This document shows, piece after piece, positions 54,988 through 64,000 of a stretch of DNA of 64,000 nucleotides. The translations under genes were made by a program, and so were the position numbers. Positions within the stretch are counted from its first letter, which is position 1; the number at the start of each line of letters is the position of its first letter. A model generated the notes under the pieces. It saw only the letters and a program-made list of their open reading frames with translations. It did not search any database and was not told where the DNA came from. The stretch lies in contig CM055106.1 of the NCBI GenBank assembly GCA_029204225.1, positions 22,824,095 to 22,888,094 of the forward strand, read 5' to 3'. The DNA comes from Diphasiastrum complanatum. Taxonomy: Eukaryota > Streptophyta > Lycopodiopsida > Lycopodiales > Lycopodiaceae.

Positions 54988-55786
54988 TTTGTCAGCTATG
55001 TACTTACTTGCAATCTTAGCTACAACTTTTGGTAGGTCATCAGTAATAATGTTCCACGATGGAATTGATGACTCATCGACAATGCCACAAACACAAAGTG
55101 ACATTGGAAAGTCAGCCCATACCAACTTTCTCAAAATGTCACTAACCTCACCATTCAACGATCGGTCGATGGGAAAAATGACTTTGCAAAAAATTTGAAT
55201 GATTTTGTTTGGCCTCTTTTTTTTTGCAATTCCTGTGAATTCCTCATGTATTGCACATACGTGTCCATGCACCAAAGCACAATCATCTACCATGTATCAA
55301 TGAAACAATGTGAGCAAACATTGGGAGTGATAAGTCCAAGAGTACTATTCAGAACTGACATGACCAACAATGAAAATACCTTCGTCTAAGTCATTGTCTC
55401 TATGATGCTGAGTGTATGGAAATGGAAGGCGGTCCTCATCAGTGTCCTTATGATCGTCATCCTGTTGAGGCGATGGGCAATCATCAGAATGGGTATGTGC
55501 ATTGACATGCTTAGCTACATAGTCCAGCCTTTTTTTTGCTTTTATCTCATTTCATTGAGTTGTTTTTCTTTGTTTTTTTTTAATGCAGAAGCTTGATGAA
55601 GTGGAGGTAACACGATCTTTCCTTTGTGTCTCCCTTTCCATTCACGGAACAACTCATCTTTATAGGAATGCTTGGAAGCTTTTGGGTAGTCGAGCCACTA
55701 GGGACACTTTCTAAGCTCCATGCACTGATGTCATAATCTTTCCACTCAAGAGAATAATTGAAGATGAACCCTGTACATGTATCCAA
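54988..55786 (-). pseudogene. Unknown protein remnant (two to three frames)
   Basis: On - three frames chain plausibly: 55786-55580 (YSLEWKDYDISAWSLESVPS; KLPSIPIKMSCSVNGKGDTK), an acidic stretch at 55500-55380 (SDDCPSPQQDDDHKDTDEDR), and 55293-54988 (VHGHVCAIHEEFTGIAKKK; KIIQIFCKVIFPIDRSLNGE; DDLPKVVAKIASKYIADK). Codon-level coherence across about 800 bp suggests a decayed gene rather than chance. I do not recognise the family. A plant transposon-encoded protein is possible. Its 3' end was cut by copia-5. Confidence 0.35.
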
Positions 55787-55789
55787 TCT

Positions 55790-57489
55790 TCGAACTCTAT
55801 TAGAAGACTGTTGATTACCCAGTCCTCCTCAAGTGAAAGCAACCATATGCTTGTGAACAATATTTTGTTAACATTATACATGTTTGCAAGAAGTTGACAG
55901 CCAACATTGTTTCATACAAAAAGTATCAAATACTTCTATGTCAATCTCTTAGCACTAAACTACAGTTGTGGTTGTTGGTCGGGGGTGGCAAAATTTTTCA
56001 TGTTGTCATCATTGTCTTTATGGAGATCTCCAAAAGCAAGTTTGTGTTGGTTTGGCTTTGATACCAATCTGTTAGTTTTCTAATGCTCTGATACCACTAT
56101 GTTGGGAATGACAATGAACACAGGGTTTCTAATAGGCCGCAATGAAATAGGAGGCTATCATCCCACCAAAGAAAAACAATGATGACAACTAGTATCGGAA
56201 GCCCAACAACAATTATTTAATGAGGAATTTGCATTCTAAATTTTTGAAATATTGATTTTGATTTGTGATTTGTGATTGTTATTATTTTTGAATACCAATA
56301 GCTTAGTTTTATGTTGTTTTATTTTGGTAGAGGATGATATTACGCAGTATCTCTATTTTGTAAAGCAAAAAGAATGATAAACATAGAAATGAAAGAAATG
56401 TTTATAATGATGTGTGTCTATGCAAGTATTTTGTGTGATATAAATGTTTTGTTTTTGTTTTTAAAATTGTGGTTATTTTAATTTATGTCATCATATTCTA
56501 CAATTGTATTTAGCAATTATTGGATATTGGATGATTTGAAAGCAATGGAGTAATATTGGTTGATGCAATTATGAATGTAAGATGATATATCTTCAAATAA
56601 TGTTTTGAGCATTGAATAGACTTTTTAGCAATAAATATCAGATTTTATTTTTAATTATATTTGTGATGATTGCATGATAAATATTTACTTATAGTTATTT
56701 GTAATACCTTCATAATAATGATTTGTAATAAATACATAAAATTATTTATTCTAAATTTACTCACTAATTTAAATTGTGAATGTTTTTTGTTTAGTTTATG
56801 TTAATGAATTAGATTTGTCAAAGTCATAACAAGTTTAATCTTAGATGTTTGTAAACTTGACATGAAATTAATAGCATTTTTGAGATAGAATTTTTTTAGA
56901 TTTCTTGTAAATATTATGATATTTACAATGGTAAATAAATATTTAGACAATTATAAGTATTTCAATATATGTTAATAGCTTGTATAAAAATCATAAAATA
57001 TAATGATGAATATTTTGTTGTCTTTTGCTGAATAATATTTTGAATTATATAAAAAATTTGATCTATTTTTTAATCCATACTTTAAATATTTGAGATAAAA
57101 AGATTTTTATTCTAAAAACTATGAATGAAAAATAAAATTAGCTATTCAAAGAACTTTGTTATATTAGAAATACACATTTGATTAAAATTGTAATATTTAA
57201 TATTAGATCAATGTCTCAGATAATATATAAAATAATTTAATATAAAAAATTGTAAAAGACATGAACTTATGTGAATTTATATTATGACATATTTTGATTT
57301 TAATAAAAATAGATTTGAGATTTTAAAAAAATAAATGTCATTCGATCTTGTGCATTTACAAAGTTATTTATTTAAAAAGTAAACATGAATTTAATAATCA
57401 GATTAGTTGAGTTTATGTTATATTTTTTAGTTCTTTTTAAAAACCAATTTTTTTTTGATTGATTTGGATTGGACTGTAAAATATTATAT
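55790..57489. other. no gene; very AT-rich
   Basis: No coding or repeat structure recognised beyond simple AT-richness, from about 56200 to 57450 in particular. Confidence 0.4.
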
Positions 57490-58378
57490 CTAAGTGATAT
57501 TCAACACGACAGACTTATTGTTGCTTTAGAGTTAGGGTGATTTCACACTACCAACAAGTCCCTTTGCTTGGCCCTTTCACTTGCCACCCATTTTTTGAAT
57601 CTTGACAAGTGAGTCGATGGGCAATGGACCACCCCTATTTTACATTTGGTTGGTAAGTGTTAAATCAAGGGACACCATATGATTGGCCCATTCAAATCTT
57701 AGAATAGATTTGAGAGTCTTGTCTTTTGAAAGGCAAGTATGAAACTTTTCATATTAAAAGTATGAATGGTGCTATAAGTTTTCTTATTTTTTAAAGTAAT
57801 CACCTTTTAATTAGAAAGGTCAAATTGAAATGCATTTCATTGAAATGAATATCGGCAATGAAGGGTTGGGAAGACTTCAAAATGCAAGCCAACATGCTAG
57901 GGGCGAGGGGCCATTGCCTGGCCCAAAAAATGACGTTGAGTTGTCCCTACATGGTAGTGGGTCCCTTCCATGTCATCTGAGTGCAAGTGCATATCAATTT
58001 GAAAGGGTGGGAGGCCTATTTTTTCTCTTGGACCAAAGAAAGAGCTCTATTTTAAATTTCGGACTTGTTAGGCATGTAGTGTGAAATGAGCCTTAGATTC
58101 TAGTTTAGTAGAATACATAAAAATATGGATGAAATTTCTCTTTGTTTTGCTAGATGAGTTAAATAGAAGTGGGAAAATGTACAAATGATGAACACTTTGT
58201 CATTCCCTGAACCACAACCTCCCACTGATGGGAAAGTTGGCGACACGATGAATTTGATAGATGTCCTAGTCCAAGATTATAATGTTTTGACGATTAGTTG
58301 AAGAAGTTGCCACTATTTGAAACTCCTCCAGAAAAAGAAAAATATTTTAATGATATTAATGACTTTTGGATCATCTAA
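57490..58378 (+). pseudogene. DNA methyltransferase-like pseudogene, copy C (3' part)
   Basis: Only the end of the gene survives. Before the insertion, IQHDRLIVALE (57502-57534) aligns with VQKGKHVDAIE of copy A after motif I. After the insertion, tagattctagtttagtag through atatggatgaaatttctct aligns base by base with copy B (58095-58145). Then PQPPTDGKVGDTMNLIDVLV (about 58210-58270) and the tail FNDINDFWII-stop (58376-58378) follow. The N-terminal two thirds are absent or beyond recognition. Confidence 0.65.
57535..58093. mobile_element. Non-autonomous TIR element inside copy C
   Basis: About 550 bp. The left end reads ggtgatttcacactacc and the right end gtagtgtgaaatgagcc, an inverted repeat of at least atttcacactac. 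Flanks gctttaga and gccttaga resemble an 8-bp target duplication with one mismatch, which would suggest hAT. The inner CACTAC/GTAGTG would instead suggest CACTA. Copy B is continuous across the site, which proves insertion. An 84-codon frame inside (57830-58084) matches nothing. Confidence 0.65.
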
Positions 58379-59160
58379 TGTACTTTATTTCATTATTATT
58401 TTAAAAACTATGATCTTTTTGTCTATATTTGTAAGAAAAAATATTTTGAATAGTTTCCTTTACAATGTTATCTTTTAATGAATAATTATATTAAAATTAA
58501 ATGTTCTATTTAGATTTATGAATGTATTAAAATTTTTAAATTTATACTCTTCGAGAAAATGGTGAATGTTGTTAAAATTGATCAGATTTTTATTATTTCA
58601 ATTTTTTTTAAAATAATAACAAAATAGCATATATTTTTTGAGACAATACTAACGACTAATTTTCTTTTTGTATTTTTTTTCTTACAAATCAAAATCTTGT
58701 TCTTTTTAAAATAATTTTTTTTTATTGTGGATTGTTTTAGAATATCTCTATAAAATATTAGCTTTACAAAACACAGACTCTAAATATCTCTATAAATATA
58801 TAAAATTATTATTTTAATACAAACACTTTCATTTCGAAACAACTTAAAAAGCTAAGTAATAAAATGATATTTCAAAGAAGAATTAGAAAATTCATTAATT
58901 TTATTTTTTTAGGCTTAACATTTTTTTAAATTGATTTATTTAATTGAATATATTAATAATAAATTATTAATCAATCTGATTAGCATGATTACAATTGTTG
59001 GCAAAATCATATATTTTTTTGAGTACTACAACATATTTTTGCTAAGCACTTTGAATATTGACAACTTTTTGAAAAAACATGGGTCTCCACGTCATCTCTT
59101 TTTTTTGGTCACCATGTGACAAAATATTGTTTAAAAAATTCTTGTTCATAGCTTGCAGAG
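58379..59160 (+). repeat. 3' flank of methylase-like copy C
   Basis: Aligns in reverse complement with 12590-13512. AT-rich, non-coding. Confidence 0.75.
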
Positions 59161-59268
59161 ATCAGCACCACAACAGTTTGTGGATTGTTCTGTGGCCAGA
59201 GACTGAGAGGTAGCAAAATACCACCCATCAAATGCAGAAAGCAAGCAATTCTGGTAAGATTTTTTAAA

Positions 59269-59450
59269 TTGATACCTTGTGATTATAAAAAAAGCTATTT
59301 CACTTGCTTTTTATTTAACTGATGAGTGCAGACTCTATTTGTTAGTGGAAAAATTTAACATTCTTTAGTTTGATACCTTGTGATCATAAAAAAAGCTATT
59401 TCACTTGCTTTATTTAACTGATGAGTGCAGACTCTATTTGTTAGTGGAAA
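59269..59450. repeat. 101-bp tandem duplication 3' of the dehydrogenase gene
   Basis: ttgataccttgtgat.ataaaaaaagctatttcac through gactctatttgttagtgg starts at 59269 and again at 59370. It lies about 60 bp beyond the gene's stop codon, so probably in or near its 3' UTR. Confidence 0.88.
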
Positions 59451-59510
59451 GTTACAGGAGACCGCAACAGCTTCCTGGCTAGTGAGGAATGGACGAGTAT
59501 GCAGGATTGC

Positions 59511-61216
59511 TTACTTAGTTTGAAGCAACACTTTTCCAGCTCTAGCAGACTTTCTAGTTTCATGCAAAGCTTGCTTGAAATCCGAGAGATCAAATTTCAG
59601 AGCTGGTGGAAGCGTCCATATTCCCTCCTCAAAAAGCTTCCAGCAAGCTTTGATAGCAGCTTCTTTCTTCTCTTTCTCCAAAAAGTAAGAGCTTGCATTC
59701 CATGAAGAGATCTCCACATTCCTCCATAGATCCTTTTGTGAAATGACCACATCACCACTCCCCAGCTCGCCTATCACCATCACCTGACCTCCATCTCTGA
59801 CAGAAGCTGCCGCGCTCTGGAACACAAAGCGAACATTGGCAATTACTTTTCAGCAACTATTGGAATTTGCAGAGAACTGAATGCTTGAACAGCAAATGTG
59901 CAATTTTGTGAAAGGTGCAGGAAAGATGTAAGAATGCAACACCTTTGTCAAAGTTCCTCCAACTAAATCAATACCGAGGTAGGCACCTTCACCGTTGGTG
60001 ATTTGCTTTACTACCTTCGGAACGTCTGTAATATCAGGACTCAGGTTCAGAATCATGAAACTAGTCAGTCTGATAGAACGGGACTTGCCTGGACAACTCA
60101 GATTTACTTGCATCGTAATAACAGCCTGAAGTGATGAGCCTAGATAGCTAACTATATTGGTCATTTCCTGGACATGAAACAGTTTAATGGTTTAGTCCTT
60201 GCCTTCAAGGGCGCTATTGATCACCGCTACAGCTCCTAATGAAATTAATTCCTCCTTCACATCCTCGCGCCTGACAATGGCAATGATGTTGTAGCCTTCG
60301 TGCGCTGCTAACTGGATAAAGAGCCTGACACAAAAACTTCAACCCATCAATCTATTGCTGATTTTCAAGCACACCTCATAATTGGAAGAACGCTAGTTCA
60401 TTAGGCTCTACAAGCGTACTAAAATCAAAAGTTGTCAAAATGAAGCACACCTGCCAACTGTAGATGTAGCGGCAGTGATCAAAATGTACCCTCCCTTGGG
60501 AGAATCGATTTCTTTGCAAAGCCCGTATACTGTCCAAGGATTAGAGCTGAATTGAGCGGCGATGTCATCTTCAATTTTATCTGGAACAGGGATCGCACTT
60601 TCTTCTTTGATTAAGATATAGTCTTGCCACGACCCCTGGAAATATGGTAGGAAGTACGAGAATGTGATGTCAAGGTGAACCCGCTGTCCTGGAGAGCACA
60701 GTGTAACACCATCTCCGATCTTGGACACAAAACACATAGATTAGCTTGATATGAGGAACACTGTTGTTCTCGAATGATCCATCTATGCAAGACATTGAAC
60801 AAGAAAAGGAAAAAAGAAAGATAGCTTAGCTTTTTATATTTGATCTGGCTTACTAACACTGCTCATCTCATTCAAGATTACTGCATTCATCTGCGGACTA
60901 GCTGGGTATGACACATTACTAAAGCAATGGTAGTGGCGAAGAATTGCACCTCTTCAACGATTCCCAGACCACCTTCATGTCCAGCAACAACACCCGTATT
61001 CTTCGGTGTTTCTGAATTCTTGCTAAGATCAAAGAATACCTCTGCAACACTGAGATCGGAGCAGAGAACAAGGTCGAACTGATGGACAGGCCTTAACACT
61101 ATGCGCACAAGGACATGCCCTGGAGAGATCTGCGGCTTTGGCAAAAGCAGCAGGTGAAGCACCTTCTCAAATTCTCCGATCTCCTTGAACACGAGAGCCC
61201 TATTGCCATGCTCCAT
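59511..61216 (-). CDS. Medium-chain dehydrogenase/reductase (quinone oxidoreductase / enoyl-thioester reductase-like), 5 exons
   Basis: Exons 61216-60950, 60719-60451, 60324-60203, 60025-59943 and 59816-59511 give 1047 bp, 348 residues, with matching phases and no internal stop. N-terminal GroES-like half: RPVHQFDLVLCSD, GVVAGHEGGLGIVEEIGDGV, LCSPGQRVHLD, FQGSWQDYILIKEESAIPVP. Rossmann half: NPWTVYGLCKEI, ILITAATSTVGRLFIQLA (the AAxSxVG nucleotide loop), YNIIAIVRREDVKEELISLG, AYLGIDLVGG and DGGQVMVIGEL, ending LHETRKSARAGKVLLQTK. It lacks the Cys/His zinc ligands of true alcohol dehydrogenases, so a zinc-free NADPH-dependent reductase is expected, most like the MECR/quinone-reductase branch. 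The substrate is not predictable. Splice sites are GT-AG except intron 3, which has a GC donor (GAAG|GCAAGG). The start ATG 61216 is chosen because upstream codons run through the CT repeat. Confidence 0.9.
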
Positions 61217-61320
61217 CCTCTCTCTCTCTCTCTCTCGCTCTCTCGCTCTCTGGGCTTTTGTGTGATATAAAACTCGCTCTCTCGCTCTCTCTCTCTCGGC
61301 TTTTGTGTGATATAAAAGAG
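61217..61320 (-). promoter_or_regulatory. Promoter and 5' UTR with duplicated TATA and GA-rich tracts
   Basis: On - two copies of ttttatatcacacaaaagcc (61317-61298 and 61272-61253), each followed by a gagagagcgagagag tract, run up to the ATG at 61216. The duplication is 45 bp long. TATA-to-ATG distances are about 100 and 52 bp. GA/CT-rich 5' leaders are common in plant genes and can bind BPC/GAGA factors. That role is inferred. Confidence 0.65.
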
Positions 61321-61524
61321 TAAGAAACGCGAGAGTCTCGTGACGCCCATAATACAATGCACAAAGCAACTTACTATATCTCTACTTTAGGTATATCCCA
61401 TGCACAATCCTGTAATTTATTTTGATTTTAGTTTTGTTTGATACTTCCTCATAACATATTTCTATCACCCGATAGAGTAATTGTATTCTTGTTCCGTAAA
61501 TAGCATTAGATTGCTACGTAGTTA

Positions 61525-61685
61525 AATGTGATCCTTAAGTAAGTTTGTTGTCATAGCGGTAAGCTGTTGTGACAATTTGCTATGTCCTCAATGTGATGAT
61601 TAAGTAAGTTTGTTATGATAGTAGTAAGCTATTCATGTGACGATTTTTGATAGGTGCTCGGATGTGATTTTGAAGTAAGTTCGAG
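61525..61685. repeat. Tandem repeat (about 68-bp unit, 2.3 copies)
   Basis: Units start at 61525, 61591 and 61662 with atgtgatnnttaagtaagtt and include tgataggtaagct-like blocks. They lie 300 bp upstream of the dehydrogenase promoter. Confidence 0.7.
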
Positions 61686-61779
61686 CATTAAAGTGAATTC
61701 TTTACATATATTTTATTCTCTCAAAGTGCAATTGTTTTTTATTACTATTGATTATTTGAATGCCCTTGGGCAAAGCTAT

Positions 61780-61925
61780 GAAGGATTTTAGATCATTGAT
61801 GATCCAATCCAGAAAAAGATCTTGGATTACAAAAGAAGCTACTCTACTAATCTCACCATTGTAAAAAAATCAGCATCTACATGACGATCCTATCAATGTC
61901 TTTCACAGACGAGTTATTCGTATCT
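61780..61925 (-). mobile_element. Copia-5-type LTR fragment
   Basis: The reverse complement of 61780-61880 matches 50220-50313 (tgctgatttttttacattggtg; agagtagcttcttttgta; ccaagatctttttstggattgg) and ends in CA like that LTR. No other element parts are nearby. Confidence 0.8.
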
Positions 61926-62374
61926 CACAACCTAGATAATTCTCAATTTTCTCTCTCAATCCTAGTGATAGATGTTTTTTGAGTCCTGCTGATTTAGCCA
62001 CAGACCCCTTCGGAATAAATTCCTCCTTTTTGATTTGTCAATGAACTTCCATGAGAACGGGTTAAAAACTTTTAGTATCAAAGTTAATGGCCTTACGTAA
62101 AGTATTCGCATGGGGTGAGTGACCAAGATCAAAATGGTGCCGTGTTGGGGTCAATGATAGTGGATTTTTCAATTATAACTTTGGTCGGCCTTTTCGGTTT
62201 GATGATAGTATTTACAACTTGATTGGCTTCTCGTTTCTTGCCCATTTTCTTCTTAGACTCGCTTACTCGTGCTAGTCTATGGACCTGGGTTCTAGGGGCC
62301 CTGTTACATACCTATGTAACTAGCAGTACTTCAATGACCCCTATATGTCCATTTAGTGTTGGGGGCTAAATGGC

Positions 62375-62588
62375 AAGTTACCCTTGGATAAGGGATACCC
62401 TTAGGATTAAGGGTAGGTGCCTTTGGATAAGGACAGACAAGTGACTATACCTTGGTTGGAGGTATGGAATCAAGTTACCCTTGGATAAGGGATACCCTTA
62501 GGATTAAGAGTATGTGCCTTTAGATTAGGGTATTGGTGTCCTTGGATAAGGGCAGGTAGGTGTCTATGCCTTGGTCAGAGGTATGGAA
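62375..62588. repeat. Tandem duplication with small palindromes
   Basis: Units 62375-62471 and 62472-62588 begin aagttacccttggataaggg and share gatacccttaggattaag. Each contains cccttggataaggg-like dyads. The second unit has an internal expansion. Confidence 0.8.
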
Positions 62589-64000
62589 CCTAGTGAGGTG
62601 TTAGAAAGTCATTACCATGGGTGTTTGGCGATTTTTCTAAACCTTGGGCCTCAACCTTGAACCATATCACTTTATTGGTCTTGGACCAGAGTATACAAGC
62701 ACAACTTGGGCAATGGGACCTAGTAGGAAAGCGCCCTTCTAAAGGGTCCATTGAGTTCCCAACTCCTACAAGAAAAGCATTCAAAGAGTCATAGGTTATG
62801 GAAGAAGTCTCTTGACCTTCCATAAGCTTGTGAAGGTTCTTTAACTCCCCTAGGCCCAGGAAGACTTGCATGATTAGAACATAGATTGGAAGAGTGTCAG
62901 TCTCAGTTATTTAATTTTAATAGAGTGCAATGTATGTTTGAGAACTGAAGAGCTACCATCACCCTATAATTGTCGTTTATTGTTGTTGTTCAATTCTCCA
63001 TCCTTCTAGAATTGTGATGTTGAGGATTCTCGATCTGTATAGCTGAGGGACGTTGTAACAATGCTCAGGTTATTGTTCCAGATGCAGCTTTTATTGAGGT
63101 CTTATTTTTGACTCAATTATAATTAGATACGAAGGTGGGCAAATTTTTCCTATTGAAAATCTACAACTCTGTTAAACCCAGTATGCATGTGGGTAAATCT
63201 CTATTGCATGTCATTTTAGAACGTGGAACAGAAGTAAAAAGTTAAAAATTGAAATTTTTTTCTTTTCCGTTGAATTTCGAACTTGGTTAAAGTTTGAAAT
63301 CTGTTACTTGTCCGCTATATTGCTAATCAATATTGATCATTGGAAATGGGTCAAGTGAACGTGTGTGCATGATACTCGTCAAATTTGAATTAAAAACCGT
63401 CAAATAATATGAAATAACCAAACAGAATGAGTGGGAATGGTACTCTTTATTCGAACAGTAAAATCTGATTGGATACAGATTAAGAGTTATTGAAATCCTA
63501 TTGCTAGGATTTTCATTCATGTAATTTCATATTCAAAGTTTGGATAGTTTAGGTCAATATTGATGGTGCAAGGCCGGACCAGTCAATGAAAAAGAAAAAC
63601 AGTCTAATTTTATTGGAAAAATCGTAATAATAGGAATTAAAAAATGCTGATTTCATTTCCAGTTATATCCTATGGTGAATTATATTCAAAAGATCAGACT
63701 AGTAGTGTTTTTTTTATACTAGTAGATGATTTTTGATACATCAGTTATTCAGCCCATGTATAGGATAAAAATGAAATTGTTTCAGATTTTTTTCTACAAT
63801 AATTAATTTTAAGCATTTACTAATGTCGTTATGTCTTCTTGATACCATAGCTGAAAGAATTTCAGGAAATTGAAAATTCTGAGGGAATAAGAGTGGACAT
63901 CAGATGTAGTAAGTGTGATCAGGAAATGTATTTTGCAGTTAGGATTTTAGGTAAATCCCAGTAAATAATTGCTTAATACCAGTTCTTAATTTCCTGGATA
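62589..64000. other. no gene recognised
   Basis: A 93-codon - frame at 62590-62871 (MQVFLGLGELKNLHKLMEGQ) has no recognisable family. The remainder is AT-rich without motifs. Confidence 0.4.

Noticed and set aside
57830-58084. 84-codon + frame as a gene.
   Set aside because: It lies wholly within the TIR insertion in methylase copy C, has no recognisable family, and copy A's version is not open.
57547-58086. Firm assignment of the copy C insertion to CACTA because of its CACTAC/GTAGTG bases.
   Set aside because: The inverted repeat extends outside those bases and no 3-bp direct target duplication fits, so the class is left open.
60887-61369. Start of the dehydrogenase at the upstream Met near 61369.
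   Set aside because: The extra N-terminus would be translated CT microsatellite and duplicated TATA sequence (RERERERE). ATG 61216 begins right where family similarity starts.

Overview
This window is AT-rich nuclear DNA from a land plant. The evidence is layered LTR retrotransposons (many Ty1/copia, plus a Ty3/gypsy chromovirus), a CACTA/EnSpm transposase remnant that still has an intron, initiator-tRNA-Met primer-binding sites, degenerate CCCTAAA (plant telomere-type) arrays and a spliced host gene. The species cannot be read from the sequence. A DNA N4/N6 methylase-like family and a bacterial-type iron alcohol dehydrogenase exon would fit a non-seed plant (bryophyte, lycophyte or fern), but that is only a guess.

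Layout. 1-3090: degenerate copia debris, a tRNA-like remnant and a 0.77 kb foldback. 3091-10540: a gypsy chromovirus cut in two. Its gag lies on + and its protease-RT-RNaseH-integrase-chromodomain-LTR lies on -. The two breakpoints are complementary, and they also split the 5' LTR of a copia element, so a roughly 6 kb inversion is the simplest reading. Host-gene exon remnants, including an iron-ADH N-terminal exon, lie inside the inverted block. 10531-12553: copia-1, truncated in integrase. 12590-15760: methylase-like pseudogene copy A. 16745-17978: telomere-like array and CACTA TNPD remnant. 18631-25284: copia-2, interrupted by the 5' part of a second gypsy. 25285-27837: unassigned. 27838-29235: copia-3 fragment. 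29541-34245: copia-4, with a 955-codon open gag-pol frame and a tandemly duplicated 3' LTR. 35461-36311: a second telomere-like array and a long hairpin. 36537-37640: copia-7 fragment, very like copia-5. 39867-41300: methylase copy B, whose upstream side is a palindrome-rich region holding the complete element copia-6 (41677-48234, GACCT target duplication). 49700-54987: copia-5. 54988-55786: unknown protein remnant. 57490-59160: methylase copy C on +, carrying a TIR insertion. 59511-61216: an intact five-exon medium-chain dehydrogenase/reductase gene on -, the only clearly functional host gene. 61217-64000: its promoter, small tandem repeats, an LTR scrap and quiet sequence.

The most interesting object is the methylase family. 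Three independently decayed copies keep, in order, a DIPYGF block (motif IV-like), an IEYIIIGYY block, a CPYQKPHQLI block and an FSGCGTT block (SAM motif I). That is the order of beta-class DNA amino-methyltransferases. The genes had introns, share a C-terminal tail, and two copies lie in a repeat context rich in a 16-17 bp palindrome (CCTATGYTNAGCATAGG). They read as pseudogenes here. Whether an intact master copy is a transposon cargo or a dispersed host gene is open.
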